Source: Brachyhypopomus gauderio (lineage: Eukaryota > Chordata > Actinopteri > Gymnotiformes > Hypopomidae). From it: a DNA stretch of 64,000 nucleotides. The translations under genes and the position numbers were made by a program. Location: positions 1,687,980 through 1,751,979 of the forward strand of contig NC_135220.1 of NCBI RefSeq assembly GCF_052324685.1, read 5' to 3'. Below, in pieces: positions 36,000-56,030 of the stretch; positions within the stretch are counted from its first letter, which is position 1, and each line of letters opens with the position of its first letter. The notes under the pieces are model-generated. The model was not told the origin of the DNA. It saw nothing but the letters and a program-made list of their open reading frames with translations, and made no database searches.

Positions 36000-37510
36000 G
36001 AAATGTAGCTGAACCGACACTGTTCCTTCTACCGCAGACAGTGGTCGCTGCACGGATGTGTTGACATGGATCATCTCTATCGCGGATGTTTATGTCGCTA
36101 GTGTTTTTGCATAGTTATTGTTTTTGCAGTTTTGTATCACACTTTGTCAATTTGTCCGAATTACCTATCAGTTCTTGTTTTTGTATCAGCAAAAAATAAT
36201 GCGAAATAACGGACTTGGGGAAACATCATAATATTTTAAGATAGGCCTACATAGCGCCTCGGATTTTCCTAAGGACGCCAAGCAGCATGACGCTCCTGGC
36301 CCTCGGCCCACTAATGACACTCTATACTCGGTAAGAGCGGACCCGGCTGCCCCTCATACGCGCTTTTTCGAGAACTCTTTTGTCTTTTGGTTCGAAGCAG
36401 GCCCGGCGCTATGAGACACACACCGCTGTTTAACTTGGCTACGTGACCGCGGTAGCCCGAATACAGCATAAAATCAATACATTTTAAGCGGCGTTGAACT
36501 TAAAGTTAGCCGTCTCGGCTACTAAATAGATTAGCTAACTTTAGTGTGTAGTGTGGCCGACTATTTAGCTAGCTAGCACGATGGCTAACTAGATTAGCTT
36601 TGTTATATGCTAAATAGCGCACATTAGTTAGCCAAGTCAAGTACAATTGGCCAGAAAGGTTTTTTTTATCTTTAAAATTGTTAAATTAAATTGTTAATTA
36701 CAATTCCGATTTAATCACAATTTAAATACGAATGCTCTCGTCCAACCCATTTAGCTAGGTCGTTGGCTAGTTGTGCATGCTAGTTAAATTGCTAGCTAAC
36801 GGCAATTTAAGGGCTTGGCTATTTATTTGCTAGCCTAGCTAACTCGGCTTCCCTGATTTATTGTGTTCGTTTTCTATTAAGTTCATATTAGCTGCTCGGC
36901 TACGTTGTATTTGTGTTCATACTAACTAAGTAATAATGCACGTCTGTCGTCTCATAGTACACATATTTTTTAGATTTTGGTCTGCTACTCGCAAAATAGA
37001 GTTTTTAATTGTTCTTGGACACATTAACATCACCACCATAGCCATGTTGCTATTCTAGATGAGCTAGCGAGCTAGCCCGCTAAATGAGTGTACAGCTGAT
37101 TGCTAGCTAGTAAGTCGGCTCTAAACTGCAAGTGTTTACACGGTTCACTGTGGCAACGCATAGCTAGTAGCTATCCTAGCAAGCTACTATTTATTATAGC
37201 AACGTCTCTGGGTGGAGTGGTTTGAACACTTTTAAAAAACAAAGGCTTTAAAAGTTTACTACTCATTACTTTGTTATATATTCATAAATGTATTGTTTAG
37301 TGATTGTGCAAAGCACGAAAAACACAAACACAGTCAATTCACGTGCACGTTTTACTTAAGCAGTGTGCGCTTGTTTGCATAATCATTTAATGTAAATGCT
37401 AATTGAATTTCTGATTCTGTAGGAACGTGTGCTTTATTTCACGTTTATAGACACAGCAGAAAGGTATTCTCCAGTGACACGTTTCCTTGCTGTTTTGCTG
37501 TTCCAACAGG
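36000..37510 (+). promoter_or_regulatory. Presumed phf8 promoter / 5' UTR exon / first intron
   Basis: A CpG-containing patch at about 36240-36450 includes a plausible donor, ACTCG|GTAAGAGC with the exon ending at 36330, and the start-codon exon of phf8 is about 1.4 kb downstream. The DNA between is unusually rich in GCTAGC/TTAGCTA words. Exon and start site are inferred from position only. Confidence 0.35.
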
Positions 37511-37785
37511 TGCCAAAACATGGCTTGTCTTCTGTGCTGAGTCTGACTGCGGTGGTACCAGAAGCTTGAGAGCTTTGCGACTCTTCTACCTGCTGTCATT
37601 CTCCACACTGCAACACTGCAGTGAATAAGACACCCATACTTGTCACCTGAGCAGTCTATAGTTTTATGACTGTAGACTGAGGTGGGTGACTGTACTTATT
37701 TTCAGTTACAGATGAGTATGTTGTGGCACCAGCCTTAAAGAAAGACGTTTTAGACTCTGGTGCTTAAATAGTCCACAACTTCAGC

Positions 37786-44423
<6,638 letters not shown>

Positions 44424-47290
44424 GAGGACTTTGAAGAAGGTGAGATTGTGATCGTGAGCTGCAAGAGGATGGTGGAAAATGGGACAGGGGAGAAAAAGAT
44501 GTGGGGAAGAAAATGGAAGAAATACACCATGTGTGACTGAAAGTGGTGGGAACAAAGGACAGAGAGACTGATTTCACTATTGTGATTGTGACTTGTTTCA
44601 TGTAAAATTTGCTATTCGTTGTTTTTGAGCTCAATACCTCTTCTTTTTAGCATGCATGTTTAATACTCATTTAACATTTTTATCCATTGTTTTGTCTTTG
44701 TCAATCTCTTGTTATTATTTACTACTTGCATACTGTAAGGCAATAGCTAATAACCTACAAAGCACTTAATGGGTTAGTGCGGATATAACTTCATCACTGT
44801 TTTGGGCTAAGTAATTGGTATGTACATTTAAATTTAAATTAGGCCTCTACAGTTAGTTACAGTTAATTGTGCAGCCCAAATGATTTCTAGAATAATGGTA
44901 ATGATTCTAGAACGATGATGGTTTAATTTCCAGGTTATGGCGTTTCCTGGACTCTTGAGTAATTGGACAGTGTAATTTGAGGAACGTGGTGTGTGTTTCA
45001 TATACAAGTGCAGCATTTTCTTGTAGCCGAAATGTGATTTCATTGGGGAATTCCTGTTGCTTGGGGTCATTAATATTACTTGTATAGTAAGGAAGTCTTT
45101 AACCGCATTGGGACTGTTGAAAGGAATTGAGCAATGCTGTCTCTAACTATTTTATTCCTTCAAATTCAGAAACATAAAGCTGCCCAGTTAGGTTTTGTCC
45201 CCCAGCGGAGATTCGGCACTACTAACGAAATATTCCAGCACCACTCTGTCTACTGCGCCTTTTTGTGTACAGTCACTTGCCCCAGACAGTAATATGGGAG
45301 TTTCCTGGTTCATCAACCACCTTTTAGGCTTTGAGTGTGTGGGTGTGTGTGTTTATTTTACATGAGTGAGTTTCCATTTCTGTATTTTGGGAAATGTGTC
45401 AAAACTGTTGTCCGCGATAATCTAGTATAAATCAAAGGTGCAGTAAATGGAGATTAGGTTGGAAAATACTGGAATATTACTTTAAGCAAAAACAAAGAAA
45501 ACCAAACTGTCTGCTTGTATGTAATCCATCACCACCAGCAAAAACCCATGTGATCACTGGCCAGAATATGGGGTCTCACTTTGCCTTCAGCTGAGCTTTT
45601 ACAATTATACTGCTGACTAATAAACTCCATTGGGTTAATGTTAAAAGACACAATCAGCAATTTCAGAAATCAAAGTGCTAGTACACTTGCATTTAAAAGA
45701 AGAAAGGGAAGTCATTGTTTCCTTCAAAACACAAGTGGGCAGAGTAGTTAATGTACATCAAGAGAATAAAGGTTCCAAATTGGTTCGTTTGGTTTTACTG
45801 TTTGAGTCAAAAATCCTTGTTTTGGCTCAACAAATGTAAAAACATGTAAACAAGAAACCTTTTTAAAAACAATAATTGTGTCTTAAGTCTGTTTTGCTGA
45901 TGAATGTTTGTAATGACTTTTGAATTGTTTGATGTATACCTAACATGCAATATACCTACTCCCACAGCTAGAAAATATGGACATTTCAAGTATTCAAAGT
46001 TTATGTTGTGTAGCTTTTATGTTATTCTGGTCCAAACCATAACTGATTTTTATCACTTTTTATGGTCATTTAGAGGCACAGTAATTAAGAATGAGTGACG
46101 TGGATCTTAATAATACAAACAATATTTCACTGTGAATGTTTCTTGCAAGCATGATCATCTTTTATGTGGTCAGCACCCCTGACATGTAAATACAATACAA
46201 GTCATTGAAGTACTGAAAGTTACACTTTGAGTTTATCAGTTTGCATATACTGATATAACACGGACGAACTAAAGAAATATAAATTTTACCCTCTGCACCT
46301 TTTTTTGTCTCTAGATTACGATTAATCTCCCACTGCTTGCTTTTATGCATAATTTTACCATAGTCTTGTAATGTATTTCTACTGATTAATGCATTTCAGC
46401 AATGTAAATATCCATTATTATTATTAGTTTAGGTTTTAGTCACCTGGAACAGACAGTAGAGTGTCTTGGAGTCGTACCCTTAGTACCCTGCTGTTTGCCT
46501 TCATTTATCTGAGCATAGTGTTTGCCTGCTGACTGCAGCAGGCATGGTGTGGTAACAGTAATGCATCAAAAGTTGAATTAGTGTAGTGGGATGGCATGGA
46601 ATTTGGGGGCTATTAAGGTTTTAGTGTACATAATTGGTGTAATTTTGTTATAGCTACAATGAAAGGTTTCTTGCATCTGAATCTTTCTTAACATACCTTG
46701 TAAAAAGATACTTTAATGTTTTTGGGAAATGTGTGTGAGAGTTTAACAGTAAGCTGTTTAGTCATTTTTATTTGTATAGCGTAAATGTTATTATTTTTGG
46801 CTGATGTTTTATGACATTGGTAAGGTGACAATGAAGTTAACGTATTCTATAGATTTGTCTTTTGTTCATCTCTGCTCCTCCCCTCACCTATATAAACAAC
46901 ATGTCAATATATTTTAGTTTTTTAAATATTCTTTTTAGAGGGGTTGGTTAGAAACACTTTTCTTACTAAATCTGAATTATTTTTTTAGTGGTCCCTTATT
47001 TTTATTTATTTTTTTGTTTTTCATTTTTGAAACTCCTCTGAGGAATAGTGTGAATATATAGAGCACCAAAAATAATAACTGACATTAGTAGGCCACTGAA
47101 AACCTTTTTTTTTTCTTCTTCTTCTTCTTTTTTTTCTTTTTGAGGAGAGGAGGGTGGGATTTGGGGGTGGATAATTACCAGGAACTATTTTCTACACAGG
47201 TTGCCATTGGCCTCTGCCGTGTTTTCATTTTAATTATGTGATTAAGGGTTGTGCTTAAAATGAATTGAGAATAAAATATGTTTGGACAGT
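44424..47290 (+). other. Presumed phf8 3' UTR
   Basis: 2.9 kb of AT-rich sequence without coding exons follows the phf8 stop. AATAAA hexamers are at 45619-45624, about 45765 and 47270-47275. A long 3' UTR is known for this gene, so the last is plausible, but usage cannot be decided. Confidence 0.45.
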
Positions 47291-48811
47291 CCAGAAAATT
47301 TAAGGAAAAAATGTATTTTTGTTGTATGTTTATTCTGCCTTTAAAGGCTAATTAAACTTCCCATACAAATTTCAGTTAATTACTTCTCTTTGATGACCTT
47401 TGTATTTTGTTTTATCTATGTGTGATTTTCTTTTACACTTTAAGTATTTTTTGTGTGTGTTAAGGTTATTTTGGGGAAAAATGATTCATGGATTTCACAG
47501 TTTCTCTCAGGGTTTATTTTGTATCTAAAATATAATTTTGATGGAAAACACAGAAGTATGTCCGTCGCGCCTACACAGTTACCCGTTTAAAAGCTTAAAT
47601 TGTGTCCACTGCAAATTGATAATGAGACATACTGATATTGTTCTAACCAGCTATTGTCTACTACACCATTTGCTTTTTGAAAAGGCTTAAAGTGATTTTT
47701 TCAAATGAGCCCAATTAAAGGATATTTTTAAACTTGTATTTTATTCATTGCATCTTTGTCATCTTTACATTTACGTATTTATTTGAAACAAACATGTTTC
47801 ACTACAGTAGATAACGAGCTATATAAATATTTACACATTACATTTCCTTGGCGGTGCTCAAGTAGACAAAAATGAAAACTGATTCTGCAGTGCATGTCCA
47901 GTTTAACTCAAAATATAGCCTAAACATTTTACACATCGATTTAATCCTGACAGTAGAAGCAGATTAACATGATGTGTAATCGCCAGGACCGCATTCAAGT
48001 TGATGAATAGTATTTTTGATGTATGACCTCTACTGGTCTGTAGTTTCTGGCAGTACTGCCAGAGATGCATTTGTGGCTTTCTGGTTGTGTGTTAACATTG
48101 TAGACCAAAAAAAGCAAACAGAACGTCCACGAGGTTTAAAGCCGCATCACGGTTTCCACGGCAATGCTGATGGAGCCCAACGATTGGGTGACAGGCCATA
48201 TGTTTTAGCCAATGGAGACGGGTGCTTTTTACAAATTACCGCGTACCCCGGAAGTCAACATCCCACTGTGGTGGTTTTTCTTCTCCCTAAGAAATAATCA
48301 ACGTTACTTTTACTCAGTGGTGAACTTGAAACTAATACTAAAATCAGAGGATTTGAAGTTAACCGTAATTAGGTACGTATGGGTGTGTTTGCAAAATGAT
48401 TACTTCAACTTTAGAGCTACATGGATATTGCTGAGATATCGTTGATGGCACGTTGTGGCCAGATTTGCGTTAGTTTGTAATGTCAGCAGCTGCTGGCTGG
48501 GCTGGTTAGATAGTTAACTAAGTTAGAGACAGGTGACGTTAACTAGTTAACTAATTTATTTAGCCAGACTGACTATCTACTGTTAAAGAGGCCTGTTAGA
48601 TATATGTTGATGTTGGTTCATTTGTCGAGAAACAGTGGTAAAGCTAACTGAATCAACTACATAACCAGCTCTAACCGTCTCATTTTTTCTATGTCGTTAT
48701 ATTTGTTAATTGGTTTTATTAGCCATTTCATTTTCTTTTGGAATGTCTTGTGGTTAGCAAGTTGTACGTTTATGCAAATTTTTTATTTATGTTTTTAACA
48801 GAAGTCACCAA
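47291..48811. other. phf8-troap spacer with presumed troap promoter
   Basis: No coding exon. An inverted CCAAT box (ATTGG, 48183-48187) and a CCAAT box (48209-48213) lie about 26 bases apart some 600 bases upstream of the troap start, with TTTGAA at about 48352-48357. CCAAT pairs plus a CHR-like element are typical of G2/M-expressed genes, which suits troap; this is inference. Confidence 0.35.
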
Positions 48812-51800
48812 ATGGCGTCTTCATCGAACATGGGTCCTCAGAACAATAAGCAAAAGGAATTTACGGGGTAAATAAAGTTTTGCTCGTGTTTTTCTTTCCT
48901 AAAACGCTCCAGAGTTTAGTTTTTCATTCTAGCTATGTCATGAGTAGCTAATAATTTCATTGTCTCATGAATTAATCTCCATGAATCTTACAGGATTTTG
49001 AAGAATCAGGAATTAAATAAAATGTCCGAGAGTTCTAGGACTAAACCCCTCACTGTTCAGGCGTCCAAAAGAGGTTCTGAGAATCAGGACCCAAATGAAA
49101 CCAAACACACAAAAGTAGGAAATAAGATGAAGAGTGTCAGCAGGCTTCCAGTTCTTGTAAAATCCATGCAAACAGTTTCTACCGTCGTCTGTAAAACTCC
49201 AATCCATAACATATGGGAAGAGAGGCCACTACTGGTAAGGCAGAGTCTTGATTATATCTACCTAACAACTGTTATCGACCTGCTTAAGATTTTAAAGAAA
49301 ATAAAGATTTGCCCTGTGTCTTTTAAGCTCTCTAAGCTTTCTCATAGAGACAATAGAACTGAGACATGATGTAATGAGTTGTTACAGCTGCTCAAAAACA
49401 CAATGGCTGTTTAATGACAGTTAATTGACTAGACTGCTGGTCAGATCTACTTATGTCACACAGATGGGTGGGCGGTGTGACACTTATTTTATCACCAAGC
49501 ACCAGTAATTCATTGGTGGGACTCCAAGTCAGTAAACTTTAATCCTCCTCACCACAGATGTGCTGAATGGGGAAAGAAATCCAGCAAACTATCCCACATT
49601 TGATATTAAACAGTAGCAACACTGCAAATGCAATAAATACAACACTGGACAAGATAATAGTTGGTGGGTAATGGGGTGCTATTTTATTTGTAGTGTATTG
49701 AATATGCAATGCACTTGGATGCATTAGTAATAGACTTTCACAGCTTAAAGACTGTAAGAGGAGCAGACAACGTGTATTATTAGATTAGAAACAGTGAAGT
49801 TTACCAGGTAAAAAAAAAAGTGTACCAGGTATTGCAATTGTATGCAAGAGCTGAGGTAACAGATCTGTGTGAGTGTGCAAATGTGCATTTGTCAGACCTC
49901 TTCAGGACTGTTGGAAGTAACTACCAGTATTCATTGTTGTATAATGCGTCCAGCTGGGCACTTCGTAAGTTTGGTTGAATGGACTTTTTCACCTCCACAG
50001 GGTAAGGCTCAGAAGAGAAAGACCAGCACCAAGGCTGTTCCTTTGGGTTTGAGCACTGCAAGCGTGTCTGTTAAGGCAAACCGATCTGGAGCACCTCTGG
50101 GCAGTCGTCCTCTGCAGGCACCGTACAAACCACAGAGTGTCCCTCAAAACAGAACCGAGCTTGGCATTGCTGTGCAAAGTGCTGCGTCACTAGACACACG
50201 CAAGCATCTCCCAAGCAATACAGCAACTATAAATATCCCATTAGGTCTAGAGCGCCATACAGTTGCAGTGTCAAAAGTTAATAAAGCGCCGTCTGGGACA
50301 GTGCTGGCCGAGGGGCTGTTTAATGAACTTGCGTCCTCCGTTCAGAAGGACTTAAGCACACGGCTGGGTGGCATTACACTTACACATTCAGATCTTGCCA
50401 ATTCTGTTGGAATCAGTAGGAATGAAGACACAGCTGGTTGCCAGATAAAGACCAAAAGCTGCATTCAGACTCCCCTTTCTGCTAAATGCACCAGAACAAC
50501 AGGTGAGGAGAAAGATGTCAGACTTCTATCTCCCAGACCAAGGGAGGCTTTCGGGTTCCAGTGCTGTGGCCCACACTTCTTGAAGGTTCCGTGCTCTTAA
50601 CACATTGGATGTAAATACTCCAAATTATCAAGCCATTTAGGAGCTGGATGTTTTGTGCCAACACAAGGAAAACAAAACATGAATCTGTGCAGAACAAAAG
50701 GGTGCCAGCACTAGAACTGGATCCCCCCCCCCGATCTGGACCAATGACCTGTAGAACTGGATCCCCCCCCGATCTGGACCAATGACCTGTCTAGTTAGCA
50801 ACCAAGAAATACTAACGTGTGACACTAAACTAATTTTCCAATTAGAATGACTCCTTAATTCAAGATCTAGTCATAAATTAGTAGTAAGTGGTTCTACAGA
50901 GAGGTTCTCTGGATTTTTCCCCAGGTGTGTGTGCTGTCGTGCAGTCTGAAGGAGTGGACAGTTTTTACCTGGTGAGTGCTGTACTAGAATACATAACCAA
51001 ACATTTTTCCAGAGCGCCGTGTGTGCATGTTGGGGTGTAGCATATAATCAGTATGATCTGAAGCAGAAGCGTCATTCCGGCTGATTTGTCTTAGGACTTG
51101 ATTAATTTTAATTTGTTCACTGATCTGACGTGTGTTCCTCATAATGGCCAATGAATGGTTACGTACAGCTGCAGTTTATTTTGACAGCTGCGGAAGCGTC
51201 GGGGTGAGTGTCGGAGCAATCGGGACCATTACTGTGGTCATTTGAAATGTACAGATAAGTGGGGGAATTGTGTGGGAGTGCAGATCCCAGAGTGACTGCT
51301 GAATGTGTTTTAGCCTCAGAGAGTGTCCGTGAAGAAGAAGGCCTGTTCTGGATCTCAGGCTGCGGCAGGTTAGTGTGACTTAAATCAGCTTCCAGTTTCT
51401 GATGACAAATGCAGAATATTTTGGGTTTTTTTTTTTTTATAAATACGTTATGAAAAAGCTGTATATTGCTGTATTCCAATTGAAAATATGTAAGGGCTAA
51501 TATTGGTTTAAATCATACAGCCATCTCAAAAGACCAGAATTTGAAAGTTATTAAGATTATGGCAACATGATTGTGTGTGTTTGTTCTAGAATACGCTGTT
51601 CCATTCTCCCCTGATCCGGAAGCCCTGTCCAGTATTTTACTGAATGAGGGTGTTAAAGTTGGTGATCCGGGAGCAACAATGCGGGTATCTGTCTGCCCCT
51701 CTGGGCGAGGAACCTCCGTCTACTCTGTAAGTCCATTGGAATATACACACCAGCCATGATAGTCTCAACACACCATTTGGCTATTTGGTATGTGTCATGT

Positions 51801-54800
51801 GCTCTGCAGCTTGTAGCTTCACTGTAGCAATCCCAAATCTTTGTTAAAAAAAAAAAAAAAGCAAAAGTAAACAGTTACACTATATAAAGTGCATTAACAT
51901 CTATCAAATTACATTAAATTCTCTCAACCTGAGACAACTGGTTTGTTCACAACAGAAGTAAACTTAACAATAAAACCTCTATTCTTAATTAAATAAATCA
52001 AATACCCAGTCTGGTAGACATTCAGGAACTTCAAGTATTTCCTTAAATAATGTTTATATTGCCACCTTGAAAATGCAAATTTTTCTTTGGCTTGCTCCTG
52101 ACTCGCCATTTCTGCCTCTTCTCCGTTTGTGTTGTGTGTCACTGGTGTGCTTCGGCACGCATGTAAAAACACTGACTCTGATTGGCTACCATAACGCTGC
52201 CTTAGCCAATCACTTACTGACTTGTTAAGTTAAACAGGTGTTACACCGAGAACTGTAACCTATCGAGATCTGTTACTCCTCACTAGCCTGGGCAAAGATC
52301 CGCTCGGATTACTGTTAGCATATCAATATATAGTAACGTACCACTTTTTAATGACCAGTAATGTAAACGGCATTGTAACGACAGGAAAAGTAATTATATT
52401 ATCCCGTTTCTGACAAAATGACGCTGTTAATGGCATTATTCACAACACTGCTGGTCACCCACATGATTTAAACGAGTGATTTATCAAACCCAGGACCCCA
52501 TCACTTGTTTTTGTGCCATAAGAATTGCTCAGATGTCCATTTTTCCTGCTACCATCTACTTTAACTGCCTTGACCTCTGTAAAAATGGGGACCACTGCAA
52601 TGATCAGTGTCTGCCTTTACTGTTTGTTTTGAGTAGAATGAACATTTTTCTTGTATTCCATAACCATCTAGTTTTTTGTCTCTTTGCTTTAGGCCCAAAG
52701 GGTCCCGGTCAGAAATCCGCAGACACACGTAACGGCTGGACCTGTTGGTAAACTCTCAGCTCTTTCTCCATCCTCATAATTATTCACGTTGTGTACTGTA
52801 AGTTGAGTACAGAGGTAAAATGGTTGAACATTGACATATTAGCCTGTGTGAAATTCTTTTGTAAATTGAAAGTGGTGACGTCCGTTCTAGGAGATGCTGT
52901 TTCATCCTCTCCTACCCCATCAGCGTCACGTAATATTCTGCTGAATGAGGGTATTAAAGTGGGGAGTTCTGTCGGAACAACTCCCCGAGCGTCCGTGTTG
53001 CCCTCAGGGAGAGGAGCCTCTGTTTACTCAGTGAGTTCTTAAAAAAAATGTCCAGATGTAGTGTTTTTTAATTTTTTATTTTTTAAAATTTATTTATTTA
53101 TTTTTCTTTTATGGTTTATAAGATTTGAACAAAGCGGTTTATTCCAAACAGGCTCAAAGAGTACCCATTAAGAAGGCTCAAACAGAAATGACCACAACAC
53201 TGCCGAGACATAATGGTTTGTTCTCTTTGCTACAGCAGTACCAGTTCAATGGGGGGTGGGGTATTACTGTCGGATGCAGAAAGTATCTTGACTAGAAAGG
53301 AAAATGTTGTGTAATATTTGCAGGGTATGTGTTTCTTTGTAGACATTTGTATAAAATATATATACTAATGATTGCTCTAGGGGGCGCTATGCCATTCTCC
53401 CCTGACCCAGCAGCCCTGAGTAGTAATCTGCTCAATGAGGGTGTTAAAGTGGAGGGACCTGCAGTAACGCCCCGGGCTTCTGCCTGTCCCTTGGCAAGAG
53501 GAACCCCCGTCTACTCTGTGAGTGAACCTGTGAGCTGTTCCCACTCAAATCTCCACCAAGTTTGATTTGGATCATATCGTGCATGCATGGTGGATCGCCT
53601 TACAGTGCCCCACTGTCGTTCCATGGTTATAAATGACATTTAAACATGTAACGATGTCTGGTCTAGGCTCAGAGAGTACCAGTGAAGAAACACGGCACAG
53701 AAGCCCCAACACTTCCTGGTGAGTGTCCTTTGTTTTATGGTGTCTATTGTCATGCATTTATGACAGTTAACACTTATCCAAGCTTACATATTTATCAGGA
53801 TGGCAGTGCATTTCCCAGGGAATCAAACCCATGCCATTGGTGCTATTAGCACCATGTTTGCTGTCCCAGTGGATCTAATCCTAAAGAGATTTCGGTGGAG
53901 AGAAGGTGGTGTGAAAGACGCTTCAGTCACTCTGCGACTTGTGTGCAGTGTCGTCCACATGTGAATGTGCTTTCTGTTCACCTGAACGCTTTAGAGGTGT
54001 CTGGACTAGTAATGTCGCTTAGCGTTTAACAGCATTGCACTAAAGCGTATTTCACCCATTATGTAATGCAGCAGAGCGATTCAGCAGACCTCAGGTTGAT
54101 GGCTTGTGCGCGGATCTTTTAGTGACTGTTGTGATGTGTCGGGGTGTTCGTGTGGTGCTCCAGTTGTGCAAACGCACGGGTCCTGTCATGCGAAGGATCC
54201 TTCAGCGGGGGCGGAAGTGTGCGAGCGGTACTGGCTCGTTGCTGTGCATGGTCGATGCAGAGGGCTTGTAGGTGCAGTGGCTCTAAGTGGGTGAAGCCAC
54301 AGGCTACACCAGGAGTAGCAGCACAGTAGGGCGTTGTTGTTGTTGTTGTTTACTGTTGTGATCAGCACCTCCTTTCGCGATACAGGTGCCAGCCGGACTC
54401 CTGCGAGGAGCCAGACGCAGCAGCGGGTTCCCTACAGCCAGCACAAGTCTGTGGTCAGTAATCAGCGTTGTGGCCACTATGGTTGTCCATGGTGTTCACG
54501 AAGCTTCATTTAGTGTGTGGGGGCTGTGTGCTTTTTCAGAGAAGGCTAATCTCCGCACACAAGGCATCCCTGAGCGGTTCTCCCGGGTTACGCTACGCCC
54601 AAGCCCCTGCCACGGACGGTTCAGGCCAGCATGAAGTAAGGGGTCGTCCTGGACTTCAACACCATTCAGCTTCATTTACACCGTGAAGGCCAGGAGTATG
54701 AAAGTTGCTAACATTCATATGTGTCTGCGCTAGGAGCATGTGGTCCAGAGGTTATTCCAGGAGGAACCAGAGCAGAAGGAGAGCGAGCAGCCGCAGGAAG

Positions 54801-56030
54801 GGGAAATCGATGCCGTTTCTGGTCAAGCACAGGAGCATCACCGCACTGTAAGAGGCACCATTGATTTTTGATCTTCTGGTTTATTACGTTGTGGCAAATG
54901 TTTCTGACCTACTGGCCTTTTGTCTGTGGTTCTGGTTTCTCCCAGATTGAACCTGGCTTGAAGCAGGAAGGTGACATGGAGCCAGATCGCCTCTGCTCTG
55001 AAAAGAAAGAGCTCGGTGCCGTTCAGCCCTTTATTCAAGCAGCGCACCGGCAGTCGGTCATCGTGTTCTCATCTGGGCGGAAGCCGCTCAAGCCGGGCCT
55101 GGGCCACGCCCCTCCGACCCCTGAGGAACCCTCTGCAGTCCAGACTGGCGGATCACAGGGTACACTAAACCCAGATGCAAATAATCGAATGACGCCCAGT
55201 ACGTTGTGCAAGACGAAAGGTAAAGAGGGCAGAGTTCACTCACTAGAAAGTAGAACATCTTACTTTAATAGGCTACAAGGGGGAGTTGGACAGGCCTAAA
55301 TTTTCTTTATTGTTTTCTACATTTTAGGAAAACAATGCATCAAATCAATGAAATGACGTGTGCCTCTGCTATGAGGAACACACACTCATGCTTTGTGCAC
55401 ACTTAACCACCTTTGAGGCAGCCAGCTATAATGCTTTTCCACCAGTCTGTTTATACATGTGTATTATTGTATGTATATGTGTTTTGAAAGTCAGTTCGTG
55501 TGGTGTGTTAACTGTGTTTTTGTTTTGGATGATGACGTGACCAGCAGGATATATCAACTTCCTGTCAACTTCTATTTATGTTAAATGTTTTTAATTCCAA
55601 AGTGCTACAGCTGACAGTTGTATTTGCTGATTTGCGATCATGTATCCTGTTTTAATGGACAGCATGTCTGTCTCTCTCTGTGTGTCTGACTCGCTCACTC
55701 AGCCTCGAGCTCCAGCTTGGCGGTGTGCGCTCTGAGACGGCGTCTCCCGCCCCTGGAGGAGATGTTCCTGGATGAGGAGTGTGCGGCCTACACGTCGAGC
55801 AGGGCGGCCAGGCCCACGCAGACGCGCTGCACCAACCCCGTGGCCTCTCTGCTCCTCCTCCACGACTCCACGGTGCGTGGTCCTCTCTCGGCCTTCACGT
55901 CCCACGGCAGTACGGCTACGGGTCCCAGTCGGTTTGCCTGAACTGCTCTCCTCTCTCTTCCCCTCCACAGCGCTTCGTGCCTATTGGTGTAAGATCTTCG
56001 AACCTTAGCCCGGTGTCCTGCCTCTCCTGA
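48812..56030 (+). CDS. troap: Trophinin-associated protein (tastin) homologue, 17 coding exons
   Basis: Homologue of tastin, a cytoplasmic protein known for bipolar spindle assembly and for trophinin-linked adhesion. Exons: 48812-48867, 48994-49234, 50001-50502, 50925-50971, 51314-51368, 51590-51726, 52693-52747, 52891-53030, 53152-53215, 53381-53517, 53667-53718, 54386-54453, 54540-54635, 54734-54847, 54946-55219, 55703-55872, 55971-56030. Frame is kept throughout, giving 755 residues. Identity rests on SPDPAALSSNLLNEGVKV (mammalian VADPAALATILSGEGVK), a later ASRTPARSQ block, HVVQRLFQEE, and the C terminus LDEECAAYTSSR...TRCTNPVASLL...RFVPIG, which matches tastin well. The first motif and its following AQRVPVKK exon are repeated in tandem. 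The protein is otherwise low-complexity and probably disordered. The donor after exon 12 (GTG|GTCAGT) is weak. Confidence 0.87.
50703..50790. repeat. Tandem duplication of about 43 bp in a troap intron
   Basis: GAACTGGATCCCCCC...GATCTGGACCAATGACCTGT occurs twice in succession, with slightly different C-run lengths. Confidence 0.9.
51590..53718 (+). repeat. Tandem two-exon coding module inside troap
   Basis: Exon pairs 51590-51726 + 52693-52747, 52891-53030 + 53152-53215 and 53381-53517 + 53667-53718 encode near-equivalent segments (DPxALSSxLLNEGVKV...GRGTSVYS, then AQRVPVKK...). Sizes are 137+55, 140+64 and 137+52. Each first exon runs phase 1 to 0 and each second exon phase 0 to 1, so the pair is symmetric and duplicable without frameshift. 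The preceding pair 50925-50971 + 51314-51368 looks like a shortened fourth copy (QSEGVDSFYL, then PQRVSVKKK). Confidence 0.85.
53752..53870 (-). repeat. Probable tRNA-derived SINE fragment
   Basis: On the minus strand, CATGGTGCTAATAGCACC is followed by GGGTTTGATTCCCTGGGA, a near match to a tRNA-type pol III B box (GGTTCRANYCC), then a tail with TATGTAAGCTTGGATAAG resembling common fish SINE tails (TGTAAGTCGCTTTGGATAA). It is decayed, and lies in a troap intron. Confidence 0.55.

Noticed and set aside
36291-36330. Upstream ATG and short frame before GTAAGAGC as an alternative phf8 N terminus
   Set aside because: The coding exon beginning at 37786 starts with the conserved MASVPVYC after an in-frame stop; the upstream frame shows no similarity I recognise to known phf8 N termini.
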